Assembly (NCBI GenBank): GCA_904395865.1 | Contig: CAJFNY010000051.1 | Span: 1-56,798, forward strand | Reading direction: 5' to 3' | Origin: an uncultured Oscillospiraceae bacterium | Lineage (GTDB): Bacteria; Bacillota; Clostridia; Oscillospirales; Oscillospiraceae | DNA length: 56,798 nucleotides | Shown here: in pieces, positions 32,756-41,713 of the stretch | How the letters are laid out: each line of letters opens with the position of its first letter | Position numbering within the stretch: position 1 is the first letter of the stretch | Translations under genes and position numbers: made by a program | The notes under the pieces: model-generated | What the model saw: the letters and a program-made list of their open reading frames with translations, nothing else | Told to the model about the DNA's origin: nothing | The model's database searches: none

Positions 32756-33467
32756 CTCCGTACGGAATGGCGCGGAAAATTTCGCGGAACAGGGCGTCCA
32801 CGCTCTTGCCCTCCTGCTCGCGGATGTCGTCCACGGCGCTGTGGCGCACGACGCGGCCCGTCTGCAGGAAGATGGCCTCGTCCAGCACCCGCTCGATGTC
32901 GCTGATCAGGTGGGTGGAGATCAGCACGGTGCCGTTCTCGCTGTAGTTCGTCAGGATCGTGTTGAGAATGAAATCCCGGGCCGCCGGGTCCACGCCGGCG
33001 ATGGGCTCATCGAGCAGGTACAGCTGGGCCGCGCGGCTCATGACGAGCGTCAGCTGCAGCTTCTCCTTCGTGCCCTTGGACATGGCCTTGATGCGCATGG
33101 ACGGGTGGATGCCCAGGCTGCGGCACATCTCCTCGGCCTTCTTCCGGTCGAAGTCCCGGTAAAAGTCGGCGAAGAGGCCCAGCATGTCGCCGGCCTTCAT
33201 CCAGTCGGCGAAGTACATCCGGTCCGGCAGGTAGCTGACGACCGACTTGGTGTACGGCCCCGGCTTCTGCCCGTCTACCAGCAGCTCGCCGGACGTGGGC
33301 TGCAGCAGCCCGCACAGGAGCTTGATGAGCGTCGTCTTGCCGGAGCCGTTGGGGCCCAGCAGGCCGACGATCTTCCCGCGGCCCACGGTCAGCTCCACCT
33401 GGTCCAGCGCCACCGAGCGGCCGTACTGCTTCGTCAGGCTGCGGCAGACAATCAGATTCTGTTCCAT
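32736..33467 (-). CDS. ABC transporter ATP-binding protein (YtrB-like)
   Basis: This 243-residue protein has Walker A GPNGSGKTT, a Q-loop region replaced by SYLPDRMYF, the degenerate signature MSKGTKEKLQL in place of LSGGQ (usual in YtrB/YxlF-type ATPases), Walker B YLLDEPIAGVD and switch STHLISD. It pairs with the overlapping permease gene. ATG 33467 follows a GGAGTAGAGGT ribosome site that overlaps the end of the GntR gene. Confidence 0.92.
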   Translation of the reverse strand: MEQNLIVCRSLTKQYGRSVALDQVELTVGRGKIVGLLGPNGSGKTTLIKLLCGLLQPTSGELLVDGQKPGPYTKSVVSYLPDRMYFADWMKAGDMLGLFADFYRDFDRKKAEEMCRSLGIHPSMRIKAMSKGTKEKLQLTLVMSRAAQLYLLDEPIAGVDPAARDFILNTILTNYSENGTVLISTHLISDIERVLDEAIFLQTGRVVRHSAVDDIREQEGKSVDALFREIFRAIPYGGENDAR

Positions 33468-33471
33468 ACCT

Positions 33472-33831
33472 CTACTCCTCCCACTTCTTCAGCAGCTCCA
33501 CGGCCTCGTCCTTCGTGAAGCCCAGAAGCGCCATACTGTGCAGGTATTCCCGGATGCGTTCGTTGGCCAGCTCGATGCAGATGCGGCTGAGCACGACGCC
33601 GTCCTCCGTGACGGTCCGCCCGGCGGTGCGGTTGGTGGACACGAGGCCGTCGGCCTCCAGCTGGGCCAGGGCCCGCTGCATGGTGTTGGGGTTGACGCCG
33701 GCCTCCGCCGCCAGCTCCCGCACCGACGGCATCCGGCTGCCCCGGGGATAGGCACCCGTGGCGATCCGCTGCCGCAGCTGCTCGTGGAGCTGCACCCAGA
33801 TGGGCCGCCCGTCGGTGAGCTTCCATTCCAT
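33472..33831 (-). CDS. GntR-family regulator, YtrA subfamily
   Basis: This 119-residue protein is the short YtrA form: an N-terminal winged helix (PIWVQLHEQLRQRIATGAY, GSRMPSVRELAAEAGVNPNT, LEADGLVSTNRTAGRTV) and a brief C-terminal dimerisation helix with no large effector domain. It is the first gene of the ABC operon and very probably represses it, through the palindrome overlapping its own promoter. ATG 33831 is preceded by AGAAAGGAAGGATCCC. Confidence 0.93.
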   Translation of the reverse strand: MEWKLTDGRPIWVQLHEQLRQRIATGAYPRGSRMPSVRELAAEAGVNPNTMQRALAQLEADGLVSTNRTAGRTVTEDGVVLSRICIELANERIREYLHSMALLGFTKDEAVELLKKWEE

Positions 33832-33858
33832 GGGATCCTTCCTTTCTGAGTGTGTCGC

Positions 33859-33887
33859 TGTATTAAGTGACTAATACAAGTATACAA
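33859..33887 (-). promoter_or_regulatory. GntR operon promoter with palindromic operator
   Basis: A perfect inverted repeat TGTATTA-N6-TAATACA (33859-33878) covers the -10 box TAATAC (33865-33860) of a minus-strand promoter whose -35 is TTGTAT (33887-33882, 16-bp spacing). Overlap of operator and -10 suggests autorepression by the YtrA-like protein. Confidence 0.8.
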
Positions 33888-33984
33888 CGAATTCGGGATT
33901 TGTCAAGCCCCCGGCAAAAAAATTTTGCACCGCCCGCGGGGGCGGCGCATAGCATGTAGAAAACACGGAAAGGCGGCGGAAACC

Positions 33985-34740
33985 ATGCCATTTCTCTTTC
34001 TCAGCCCGTCCACCCAGGACTTCAACCCGTACGTGACCACCGGGAACGAGCAGTACTGGATGAACCGGCTGGCGGACCGGATGGAGCCGTACCTGGCGGC
34101 CTCCGGCATCAACTGGACGCGGAACAACCCCAACGGGACGGCGGCCACGTCCATCCGGCAGTCGAACCTGGGGGAGTACGACTTCCACCTGGCGCTCCAC
34201 TCCAACGCCGCGCCGGAGCAGCTGTCCGGCCAGCTGCGGGGGATCGACGCCTACTACTATCCCGGCTCCCGGTACGGCCAGGCCATGGCGGAGCTGATGG
34301 TGAAGTACCTCAGGGAGATCTACCCGCTGCCGGACCGGGTGCAGACCCGGACGTCCGCGGCCATCGGGGAGCTGCGGCGGACCCGGGTGCCGGCGGCGCT
34401 GCTGGAGCTGGGGTACCACGACAACGTGGAGGACGCCACGTGGCTGGAGGAGAATCTGGAGGCAATCGCCGTGGCCCTGGTCCAGGCGGTGGCCGCGTAC
34501 TTCGGCGTGCCGTTCCTGACGCCCCAGGGCGTGCAGACGGCGGTGGTCCATACGGAGAAGGGGCCGCTGAACCTCCGGGGCGGCCCCGGCGAGGCGTTCC
34601 CGGTTCTGGCCCGGATTCCCAACGGCACGCCGGTGGAGGTGCTGAACGCGTACCGGGACTGGTACGTGGTCCGCTTCGGCACGCTGCTGGGCTACGTGGA
34701 CGGCCGGTATCTGGAGCTGACGGAGGAGACCGAAGCATAA
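33985..34740 (+). CDS. N-acetylmuramoyl-L-alanine amidase with SH3 domain
   Basis: This 251-residue protein starts at ATG 33985. The Amidase_3-type catalytic part opens with FLSPSTQDFNPYVTTGNEQY, then NRLADRMEPYL, DFHLALHSNAAPEQL (zinc His) and ALLELGYHDNVEDA (catalytic Glu), the version common in Clostridia. A C-terminal bacterial SH3 domain (GPLNLRGGPGEAFPVLARI, DWYVVRFGTLLGYVDG) is fitted for wall binding. No signal peptide is seen, so release by lysis, in the mother cell or by a non-classical route is implied. It is a single gene ended by a hairpin. Confidence 0.88.
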   Translation: MPFLFLSPSTQDFNPYVTTGNEQYWMNRLADRMEPYLAASGINWTRNNPNGTAATSIRQSNLGEYDFHLALHSNAAPEQLSGQLRGIDAYYYPGSRYGQAMAELMVKYLREIYPLPDRVQTRTSAAIGELRRTRVPAALLELGYHDNVEDATWLEENLEAIAVALVQAVAAYFGVPFLTPQGVQTAVVHTEKGPLNLRGGPGEAFPVLARIPNGTPVEVLNAYRDWYVVRFGTLLGYVDGRYLELTEETEA

Positions 34741-34776
34741 GTGCGCGGGGCGGCCTGCAGAGGCCGCCCCGCGCAC
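34741..34776. terminator. Hairpin between convergent genes
   Basis: A perfect 16-bp GC-rich stem (34741-34756 with 34761-34776) and GCAG loop, starting directly after the amidase stop. It has no T-tract on either side, so it is a likely but atypical terminator shared by the amidase and xpaC-like genes. Confidence 0.65.
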
Positions 34777-34790
34777 GCAGGCGCCGGACG

Positions 34791-35873
34791 TCAGAGCTCG
34801 ATCTTCAGCTCGTCGGCGCTCAGGCCGTCCTGCTGCAGCATCTGCTCGAGCACCTGGACGTCGCTGGTGATGTCCACGGCGTCGCTGCGGAAGAGCTTGT
34901 CGAGCCGCTTCTCGAAGCCCTCGACGACTTTGTCCATCATGCCTTCGATCCGCTGCTTGGCCGCCGTGATGTTCTCGCCCTCGATGCCCTGATTCTCCAT
35001 CTGCGCGTAGGAGCGGAGGATCTTCAGCGTCGTGGGCAGGTAGTAGTTGAGGAAGCTGCGCAGCTCCGGCTCCGAGTCGGGGTGCTGGCGCTGGTAGTCG
35101 AGGATCTTGGCGGTGATTTCGCCGATCCGGTCGATCTTCCGGCTCATGACCTCGTCGTCGATGTCGTCGTTGACGGCGCGGATCTGGGCCAGGACGTCGT
35201 CCTCCGCCGGCTCGGGCTGCGGCGGCTCGGGCTTCGGCTCCTCGCGGATGCCGCTTTCGGAGAGGACCAGGCGGCCGGAGGCGTCGATGTAGCCGGACGG
35301 CAGATAGCCGCGCTGGAGCATGTCCTGCAGGTCCTCCCGCACCTGCTTCACGGGCGCGGGCATGGCCTCGGCCAGGGACTGGAGGGACAGGCTCTCCCGC
35401 GTGCCGATCAGCGCCTTATACCGCTGGTACCGCCCGGCCTTGCGGCGCCGGGACAGGCCCGTCAGCAGCAGCACCAGCCCCACGGCCGTGAGGCCGGAGC
35501 GGGTGATGAGCTCCTGGATTTCGTAGGCGTAGACGCCGTAGCCGGAGAGCCACCAGGGGATCGTGTTCATGATGGTGCCGCCCAGCAGCAGGCCGAACAG
35601 GCCGGTGACGATGGCGCCGGCGATGATCAGCCCCTGGCCCCACCTGGGGTCGATGGGCCGGACGGCAGGCGCCTCCGGTGCGGAGCGGCCGGCCGCCGGG
35701 GCCTGATACGGGAAGCTGGCGGCCCGGCGGCGCTTCTTGGCGCCGGACAGGGAGCCGTTCGTCAGCATGCGGAACAGCATGAACAGGCCGATGGGCCAGG
35801 CAACGCCCAGCATGATGACGGTGAAGATCCAGGAAAACAGGACGTTTTCGTCGGGCTTGCGGTTGTTTGCCAT
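34791..35873 (-). CDS. xpaC: XpaC-like 5-bromo-4-chloroindolyl phosphate hydrolysis family protein
   Basis: This 360-residue protein starts at ATG 35873 after GGAGGGGTACC. It has two or three N-terminal TM helices (WIFTVIMLGVAWPIGLFMLF, GLIIAGAIVTGLFGLLLGG, SGLTAVGLVLLLTGL). A linker follows, and then the XpaC C-terminal helical domain (LNYYLPTTLKILRSYAQME, AAKQRIEGMMDKVVEGFEKR, DITSDVQVLEQMLQQDGL). The family name comes from a B. subtilis phenotype; the real role is unknown. It often neighbours TelA, which is not seen here. Confidence 0.88.
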   Translation of the reverse strand: MANNRKPDENVLFSWIFTVIMLGVAWPIGLFMLFRMLTNGSLSGAKKRRRAASFPYQAPAAGRSAPEAPAVRPIDPRWGQGLIIAGAIVTGLFGLLLGGTIMNTIPWWLSGYGVYAYEIQELITRSGLTAVGLVLLLTGLSRRRKAGRYQRYKALIGTRESLSLQSLAEAMPAPVKQVREDLQDMLQRGYLPSGYIDASGRLVLSESGIREEPKPEPPQPEPAEDDVLAQIRAVNDDIDDEVMSRKIDRIGEITAKILDYQRQHPDSEPELRSFLNYYLPTTLKILRSYAQMENQGIEGENITAAKQRIEGMMDKVVEGFEKRLDKLFRSDAVDITSDVQVLEQMLQQDGLSADELKIEL

Positions 35874-35922
35874 GATGGTACCCCTCCGCGGCGGCCCCCG
35901 GCCGCCGGATTTGTTCCCCTCT

Positions 35923-35952
35923 ATCATACCACGCCGCCGGCCTCCGTGTAAA
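35923..35952 (-). promoter_or_regulatory. Probable promoter of xpaC
   Basis: Minus strand TTTACA (35952-35947), 18-bp spacer, TATGAT (35928-35923), about 50 bp before the ATG. Confidence 0.65.
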
Positions 35953-35983
35953 CCCGTCGCGGCCGCAGAAACTCGAAAAAAGC

Positions 35984-36013
35984 TTGACAGCGCCCGGGAC
36001 CATGGGGGAGAAT
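35984..36013 (+). promoter_or_regulatory. Probable promoter of the HAD-FAD operon
   Basis: A perfect TTGACA (35984-35989), 18-bp spacer, then a weaker -10 GAGAAT (36008-36013), 43 bp upstream of the HAD gene start. Confidence 0.6.
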
Positions 36014-36055
36014 AGAGAAAACGGCGGCGCGCCGCCTATTCAGGAGGAACTTCCC

Positions 36056-36907
36056 ATGGACATTGCGCTGATCGCACTGGATTTGGACGGCACGCTGCTG
36101 GACGGGCAGAAGCGCCTGACGCCGCGGAACCGGCGGGCCCTGGAGCGGGCCGCGGCGAAGGGCATCCGGGTGGTGCCCTGCACCGGCCGCTTCTACCGGG
36201 GCATGCCGGCGGTGATCCGGGACCTGCCCTTCGTCCGTTACGTCATCACCATGAACGGCGCCGAGGTGCTGGACGTGACGAGAGACCGGCCGCTCTACCG
36301 GGCGGAGATCGCCCCGTCGGAATTCGAGCCGCTGTTCGACTACATGGACACGCTGCCGGTGATCTACGACTGCTATCAGGACGGCTGGGGATGGATGGAC
36401 CGGCGCTTTTACGACGGGCTGGAGGAATTCATGGCCGGGCAGGACGAGCTGGACATGGCCACCTCCCTGCGCACGCCGGTGGACGACTTCCGCGGCACCC
36501 TGCGCCGGCGGAACATGCCCATCCAGAAGACGCAGATGTTCTTCCGGCTGGACGATCTGGAGCGCCGCGACCGGGAGCTGGAGCGGATCGCCGCGCGCTT
36601 CCCCAACCTGGCGGTCTCCGCGGCCATCTACAACAACATTGAAATCAACAGCCGGGAGGCCCAGAAGGGCCGCGCCCTGCGGGAGCTGTGCGCCGTGCTG
36701 GGCCTGCGGCCGGAGCAGGCCATGGCCTTCGGCGACGGGCTCAACGACGTCAGCATGCTCCGGGACGCCGGCGTCGGCGTGGCCATGGCCAACGCCTCGG
36801 CGGCCGTCCGGGCCGCGGCCGACCGGGTGGCCCCCTCCAACGAGGAGGATGGCGTGGCCTGCGTCATCGAGGAGCTGCTGGACGGCTGCGCGGGGGCGGG
36901 GGCATGA
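36056..36907 (+). CDS. HAD-superfamily (Cof-type) sugar phosphatase
   Basis: This 283-residue protein starts at ATG 36056 after CAGGAGGAAC. Motif I ALDLDGTLLDG carries nucleophile D9 and acid D11, motif II is VVPCTGRFY, and motif IV is FGDGLNDVSMLRDAGVGVAM. A large C2-type cap lies between. Members dephosphorylate sugar phosphates or flavin intermediates; the specific substrate cannot be read. It is coupled by overlap to the FAD protein gene that follows. Confidence 0.93.
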   Translation: MDIALIALDLDGTLLDGQKRLTPRNRRALERAAAKGIRVVPCTGRFYRGMPAVIRDLPFVRYVITMNGAEVLDVTRDRPLYRAEIAPSEFEPLFDYMDTLPVIYDCYQDGWGWMDRRFYDGLEEFMAGQDELDMATSLRTPVDDFRGTLRRRNMPIQKTQMFFRLDDLERRDRELERIAARFPNLAVSAAIYNNIEINSREAQKGRALRELCAVLGLRPEQAMAFGDGLNDVSMLRDAGVGVAMANASAAVRAAADRVAPSNEEDGVACVIEELLDGCAGAGA

Positions 36908-38124
36908 CCATCGTGATCGTCGGCGGCGGGGCCTCCGGCATGGCGGCGGCGCTGGCCGCCGCGTCGGCCGGGGGCAGCGTGGTGCTGCTGGAGCGCCAGG
37001 CCCGGGTGGGCCGGAAGCTCCTGGCCACCGGCAACGGCCGCTGCAACCTGACGAATCTCACCGCGGACGCCGCGCACTACCACGGGGCCGACGGCAGCTT
37101 CTGCCGTCCGGCCCTGGCGGCCTTCGGGCCGGCGGATGCGCGGGACTGGTTCGCCGGCCTGGGGCTGCTGACCGTGGCCGAGCCGTCGGGCCGGGTATAC
37201 CCGTACAGCGACCAGGCCAACTCGGTGCTGGACGTGCTCCGCTTCGCCCTGGAGCACCGGGACGTGGACGTGCGGACCGGCTGCGAGGTCACGAGGATCT
37301 GGCGGAAGGACGGCGGCTTCCTGCTCAAGACGACCCTGGGGGACGTGGCCGGAGAGCGGCTCATCGTGGCCGCCGGCGGCGCGGCCGGCGGCCGGCTGGG
37401 CGGCACGGAGCTGGGATACCGGCTTCTGGCGCCTCTGGGGCATCGGTGCACGCCGCTGTACCCGGCGCTGGTGCAGCTGGTGACGGAGGGCCATCTGACC
37501 CGGGGGCTCAAGGGCGTCCGCGCCCACGGGCGCATCGCCGTCTGCCGCGGGCCGGAGGAACTGGCCGTAGCCGTGGGGGAGCTCCAGTTCACCGAGACCG
37601 GCGTCAGCGGCCCGGCGGCGTTCGACGTGTCCCGGGCCGCGGCGGTGGGCGGCCGCGGCCTGACGCTGCGGCTGAACCTGCTGCCGGAGCTGGACGGCCC
37701 GGCCGTCCTGGCGCTGCTGCGCCGCCGGCGGGAGAGCCTGCCGGAGCTGCCCTGCGGCGAGCTGTGGACCGGCGTCCTCCACAACCGCCTGGGCCGCACG
37801 CTGGTGAAGGCCGCGGGACTGGATGCCGCGGCTCCGCTGGGGGACGTGCCCGACGGGGCCCTGGCCCGGGCGGCGGCCCTGGCGCAGGAGCTGGAGCTGG
37901 CCGTGGCCGGCACCCAGGGCATGGACTGCGCCCAGGTCACGGCCGGCGGCCTGGAGACGGCGGACTTCGACCCGGCGACCCTGGAGAGCCGCCGGGTGCC
38001 GGGGCTGTACGTCTGCGGCGAGGTGCTGGACGTGGACGGCGACTGCGGCGGGTACAACCTCCACTGGGCGTGGGCCTCCGGCCGGCTGGCCGGCCTGGCC
38101 GCCGCCGGGGAGGTGGCGCCATGA
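36904..38124 (+). CDS. FAD-dependent oxidoreductase, HI0933/YhiN family
   Basis: This 406-residue protein starts at ATG 36904, overlapping the previous stop. The dinucleotide site IVIVGGGASGMAAALAAA is followed by the family hallmark RKLLATGNGRCNLTN. Later there are FTETGVSGPAAFDVS and the C-terminal FAD motif GLYVCGEVLDVDGDCGGYNL. The family is widespread but its reaction is undefined. It is coupled to a second FAD protein gene at 38121. Confidence 0.93.
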   Translation: MTIVIVGGGASGMAAALAAASAGGSVVLLERQARVGRKLLATGNGRCNLTNLTADAAHYHGADGSFCRPALAAFGPADARDWFAGLGLLTVAEPSGRVYPYSDQANSVLDVLRFALEHRDVDVRTGCEVTRIWRKDGGFLLKTTLGDVAGERLIVAAGGAAGGRLGGTELGYRLLAPLGHRCTPLYPALVQLVTEGHLTRGLKGVRAHGRIAVCRGPEELAVAVGELQFTETGVSGPAAFDVSRAAAVGGRGLTLRLNLLPELDGPAVLALLRRRRESLPELPCGELWTGVLHNRLGRTLVKAAGLDAAAPLGDVPDGALARAAALAQELELAVAGTQGMDCAQVTAGGLETADFDPATLESRRVPGLYVCGEVLDVDGDCGGYNLHWAWASGRLAGLAAAGEVAP

Positions 38125-39740
38125 TCCGCCTGCGGGACGTGGCCCTGTCGCTGGGCCGGGACGTTTCGGAGCTGCCGCGGCTGGCGGCGAAGCGGCTGGG
38201 CGTGCCGGAGAAGGCCCTGCAGCGGCTGGAGATCCGGAAGAAGTCCGTGGACGCCCGGCGGAAGGACGCCATCCGCTTTCTCTACACCGTGGACGTGGCC
38301 GTGGCGCGGGAGGCGCAGGTGCTCCGCCGCCTGGCCGGGGACCGGCGGGTGGCGCCGGTGGTGCCGGAGCCGTACGAGGTGCCGGTGCCGCGCCGCCTGC
38401 CGGCGGAGCGGCCGGTGGTGGCGGGCTTCGGCCCCGGCGGCATGTTCGCGGCCCTGGTGCTGGCCATGGCCGGGCTGCGGCCCATCGTCCTGGAGCGGGG
38501 TCAGGACGCCGAGACCCGCCGCCGGAAGGTGGAGACCTTCTGGCGCACCGGCGTTCCGGACCCGGAGTGCAACGTCCAGTTCGGCGAGGGCGGCGCCGGC
38601 ACGTTCTCCGACGGCAAGCTGAACACCGGCGTCCGCAGCCCGAGGATCGGCTGGGTGCTGGAGCAGTTCCACGCCGCCGGCGCCCGGGCCGACATCCTCA
38701 CCGACGCCAAGCCCCACATGGGCACCGACGTGCTGGTGACGGTGGTGCAGAACGTGCGCCGGCGCATCGAGGCCCTGGGCGGCGAGGTGCGCTTCGGCTG
38801 CCGGCTGGACGGCCTCGTCCCCGGCGGCGACGGCCTGCGGGCCGTCCGGTACCGCTGCGCCGGGGCGGAGGAGGTGCTGCCGTGCCGGCAGCTGATCCTG
38901 GCCGTGGGCCACAGCGCGCGGGACACCTTCGAGATGCTGCTGGCCGCCGGCGTGCCCATGGCCCGGAAGCCCTTCGCCATGGGCGTGCGCATCGAACACC
39001 GGCAGGCGTGGCTCAATGAGACGCAGTACGGCGCGGCGGCCGGCCACCCGGATCTGCCGCCGGCGGACTACAAGCTGGCCGTCCACCTGCCCGACGGCCG
39101 GTCGGCCTACACCTTCTGCATGTGCCCCGGCGGGTACGTGGTGGCGGCGGCCTCGGAGGCCGGCGGCGCCGTGACGAACGGCATGAGCGACGCCGACCGG
39201 GACGGAGAGAACTGCAACGCGGCCCTTCTGGTGGGCCTGCAGCCGGAGGACTTCCCGGGGCCGGGCGTCCTGGCCGGCATGGCGTGGCAGCGGCAGCTGG
39301 AGCGGGCGTGCTTCGCCGCCGGCGGCGGCAGCGGGGAGGCGCCGGCCCAGCTGGCCGGGGACTTCCTGGCCGGCCGGCCCAGCGCCGGCCCCGGCGCGGT
39401 ACTGCCCACGTACCGGCCCGGCGTCCGCTGGACGGCCCTGGACGGCTGCCTGCCGCCGCTGCTCACCGGGACGCTGCGGGCGGCCCTGCCGCTGCTGGAC
39501 CGGAAGCTGCCGGGCTTTGCGGCGGCCGACGCGGTGCTGACGGCGCCGGAGACGCGCAGCTCCTGCCCGGTGCGCATCCTGCGGGGGGAGGACTGCCAGT
39601 CGGCCCTCCGCGGCCTCTACCCCTGCGGCGAGGGCGCCGGCTACGCCGGCGGCATCACCTCCGCCGCCCTGGACGGCATCCGCTGCGCCGAGGCGCTGAT
39701 CGCGGCGCTGGATTCGTCATCCCCCGGCTGCGGCCGGTGA
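38121..39740 (+). CDS. FAD-dependent dehydrogenase, COG2509-like
   Basis: This 539-residue protein starts at ATG 38121, overlapping the previous stop by 4 bp. The N-terminal 90 residues form a small helical domain with [16 protein letters not shown]. The FAD site [17 protein letters not shown] follows, then [20 protein letters not shown] and the C-terminal [20 protein letters not shown]. This order is that of the uncharacterised COG2509 family. The reaction is unknown. It closes a run of three overlapping genes. Confidence 0.92.
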   Translation: MIRLRDVALSLGRDVSELPRLAAKRLGVPEKALQRLEIRKKSVDARRKDAIRFLYTVDVAVAREAQVLRRLAGDRRVAPVVPEPYEVPVPRRLPAERPVVAGFGPGGMFAALVLAMAGLRPIVLERGQDAETRRRKVETFWRTGVPDPECNVQFGEGGAGTFSDGKLNTGVRSPRIGWVLEQFHAAGARADILTDAKPHMGTDVLVTVVQNVRRRIEALGGEVRFGCRLDGLVPGGDGLRAVRYRCAGAEEVLPCRQLILAVGHSARDTFEMLLAAGVPMARKPFAMGVRIEHRQAWLNETQYGAAAGHPDLPPADYKLAVHLPDGRSAYTFCMCPGGYVVAAASEAGGAVTNGMSDADRDGENCNAALLVGLQPEDFPGPGVLAGMAWQRQLERACFAAGGGSGEAPAQLAGDFLAGRPSAGPGAVLPTYRPGVRWTALDGCLPPLLTGTLRAALPLLDRKLPGFAAADAVLTAPETRSSCPVRILRGEDCQSALRGLYPCGEGAGYAGGITSAALDGIRCAEALIAALDSSSPGCGR

Positions 39741-39762
39741 AATCTGGAAAGGAGAGATTGCA

Positions 39763-40182
39763 ATGGAATATCGCAGAATGGGCGACACCCTGGTGGTGCG
39801 CCTGGACCCGGGCGAGGAGATCGTGGCGTCCCTGGCGGAGCTGGCGGCGCGGGAGCAGGTGCAGCTGGCGGAGGTCGGCGGCCTGGGGGCCGTGTCGGAG
39901 TTCACGGCCGGCGTCTTCCACCTGGCCGAGAAGCAGTTCGAGGGAAGGACGTACCGGGGCGAGTACGAGATCGTCTCCCTGGCGGGCACGGTCACGGAGA
40001 TGGACGGCAAGCCGTACCTGCACCTGCACATGAGCGCCGCCGACGTCGAGGGCCGCGTGACGGGCGGCCACCTGAGCCGCGCCGTCGTCAGCGCCACGGC
40101 CGAGCTGGTGGTGCGCTGCATCCCGGGCCGCGTGGGCCGGAAGTACAGCGACGCCATCGGGCTGAACCTGCTGGAGTTTTAA
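39763..40182 (+). CDS. PPC-domain (DUF296) DNA-binding-type protein
   Basis: This 139-residue protein starts at ATG 39763 after AAAGGAGAGATTGCA. The PPC fold is evident: [59 protein letters not shown], where the His residues form the conserved metal site. In bacteria its role is not established; in plants the domain accompanies AT-hooks. It is probably the last gene of the HAD-FAD operon. Confidence 0.9.
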   Translation: MEYRRMGDTLVVRLDPGEEIVASLAELAAREQVQLAEVGGLGAVSEFTAGVFHLAEKQFEGRTYRGEYEIVSLAGTVTEMDGKPYLHLHMSAADVEGRVTGGHLSRAVVSATAELVVRCIPGRVGRKYSDAIGLNLLEF

Positions 40183-40202
40183 TTTCAGAATCGGTGCGCA
40201 GC

Positions 40203-40230
40203 GCCCCCGGCGGACACCTCCGCCGGGGGC
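40203..40230 (+). terminator. GC-rich hairpin after the PPC gene
   Basis: A perfect 12-bp stem (40203-40214 with 40219-40230) and CACC loop, 20 bp after the stop. It has no T-tract. The stem sequence is the same as that of the hairpin at 41671-41704. Confidence 0.6.
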
Positions 40231-40325
40231 GGTAACGTTCCTGCTGGAAACCATGGTGCAAACCGCCCAAAAATACGGAGCCATTTCTGACTGCCCGGCA
40301 AAGGACGGTGCCGCCGCTTCTGCTT

Positions 40326-40331
40326 TATAAT
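40326..40331 (+). promoter_or_regulatory. -10 element of the lipoprotein gene
   Basis: A perfect TATAAT (within GCTTTATAATGG), 59 bp before the ATG at 40391. No good -35 is present at 16-18 bp upstream, so an activator may be needed. Confidence 0.5.
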
Positions 40332-40390
40332 GGAGATGGCTGAAGAAGTTCCGACGGAGTTTGATGGTGTGATCGGGGAGACGTGCCGAG

Positions 40391-41626
40391 ATGAAACGAT
40401 GGAACGAGATTGCGTTTCTGCTGCTGCCGGCGGTGCTGGCGGCCGTCCTGGCAGGCTGTGCGCCGGCGGCGGAATCGGGAGACGCCTGCGTGTTCGCCGG
40501 CGGCCGCTCCGCCGTGGAAGCGTACGCCCCGGACGCGGCGGCCGATTCCGGCCGTATGGCGTTCGACCGTGGCGGCACGGTGGACTACACGTACCGGCTG
40601 ACGTATTACGAGGACGATGCGGCCCGCGTGGGCGTGGAGCTGGCGTTCACCGTTCGCACGCCGTCGGGCGAATACGCGCTTTCGGCCGCCGGCGATGTGG
40701 AAAGGACCGTCCTGAACGACCGCTTCACGCTTCTGAAGGGGCCGCTCTGGGGAAGCGGCGCCATTGACGGGACGGATTACACGTATTCCGCCGGCTTTGC
40801 AAAGCTGGAACAGAGCGACGCCATCAGCGTCGGCCTGACCCTCACCTCCGGGGAGCCCGGCGGCACGCAGCTGTACCGCTTCGGCACGCCGGTCGTGACC
40901 GGGGCCGTGCGGGACGCCGTGTCTGCGTATCAGGCGCGGCAGGCGGAACCGCCGCCGGAATCCGATGCGGCGGACGCCGAATTTGAATTTTACGACGCTG
41001 CGGAGGGCGACCTGCTTCCCGCCATGCCTTCGGCCGCCGAGGGCGTCGGCTGTACGCTGACCGGCTTCCGGGACGACGAAAATGCCCGCGTGATGCTGAC
41101 GCTCCAGTCAAACTGCGGCGGTTTCGCCCCGTGGGATTTCCCCAGCGGCGAGTGGATCGGCGCGTACGTCCACAGCTTCACCATCGGGCTGGAGCGGACG
41201 TCCGACCGCGGCTTCATCGCCGGGATCGAGGAGATCGGTCTGCCGGGCAGCGGCTCGACAGGTGCGCCGTACACGAAGCTCGGCTCTGCCGAGGAGCAGC
41301 TCGCGTTGCTGCCGGCGCCCTACCATGCGGCCGCGGCCACCGCGGGGGCGGTACTGGCTGCGGAGGCTTCGCCGGCGACGGTCGAGATTGCAAAGTCGAT
41401 GACGCACCACCGGTGGGTCACGGCGACCATGGACGAAGCCGGCACCCTGAATCTGGATGCCGCGCCGATTCCGGTGGTATTCCAGCTGGGGAGCTCCGTG
41501 GAAACTCCGGTGACGTTCGTCGGGAACGCCTACGGTCAGATCACGTATGCGATCGACCTGTGGTCCGCCGGATTCTACATTCCGACGGAGGTGGCGGCGT
41601 TCCCCGTTGCCATGACGCTCCGGTAG
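40391..41626 (+). CDS. Putative lipoprotein of unknown function
   Basis: This 411-residue protein has a lipoprotein signal peptide: MKRWNEIAFLLLPAVLAAVL then AGC, with C23 as the lipidated residue. The mature part is beta-rich (MAFDRGGTVDYTYRLTYYED, VGVELAFTVRTPSGEYAL, EWIGAYVHSFTIGLERTSDR). It shows no enzyme motif I recognise. Codon use is somewhat less GC-biased than in the CIS region. It stands alone between two hairpins with the same stem sequence. It could be a surface ligand-binding or adhesin-like protein, but this is not supported by motifs. Confidence 0.8.
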   Translation: MKRWNEIAFLLLPAVLAAVLAGCAPAAESGDACVFAGGRSAVEAYAPDAAADSGRMAFDRGGTVDYTYRLTYYEDDAARVGVELAFTVRTPSGEYALSAAGDVERTVLNDRFTLLKGPLWGSGAIDGTDYTYSAGFAKLEQSDAISVGLTLTSGEPGGTQLYRFGTPVVTGAVRDAVSAYQARQAEPPPESDAADAEFEFYDAAEGDLLPAMPSAAEGVGCTLTGFRDDENARVMLTLQSNCGGFAPWDFPSGEWIGAYVHSFTIGLERTSDRGFIAGIEEIGLPGSGSTGAPYTKLGSAEEQLALLPAPYHAAAATAGAVLAAEASPATVEIAKSMTHHRWVTATMDEAGTLNLDAAPIPVVFQLGSSVETPVTFVGNAYGQITYAIDLWSAGFYIPTEVAAFPVAMTLR

Positions 41627-41670
41627 CGAAAACTGCGGGCGCCGGCAATGCCATCCGAGCATTAAAAATG

Positions 41671-41704
41671 AGCGCCCCCGGCGGAGGCTTCCGCCGGGGG
41701 CGCT
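41671..41704 (-). terminator. Terminator of the secreted YD-repeat protein gene
   Basis: A perfect 15-bp stem (41671-41685 with 41690-41704). On the minus strand it is followed by CATTTTTAATG, giving a proper T-tract, so it ends the gene at 41714-43546. Its core stem GCGCCCCCGGCGGA repeats the hairpin at 40201-40230. Confidence 0.8.
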
Positions 41705-41713
41705 GTGGCTCAT

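Noticed and set aside
33899-33955. Promoter for the amidase gene
   Set aside because: TTGTCA and TTGCAC occur, but no -10 box fits at acceptable spacing, so I do not list it.
33985-34740. Lysis enzyme of the CIS
   Set aside because: It is more than 4 kb beyond the CIS terminator, next to unrelated genes, and of a family common in Clostridia.
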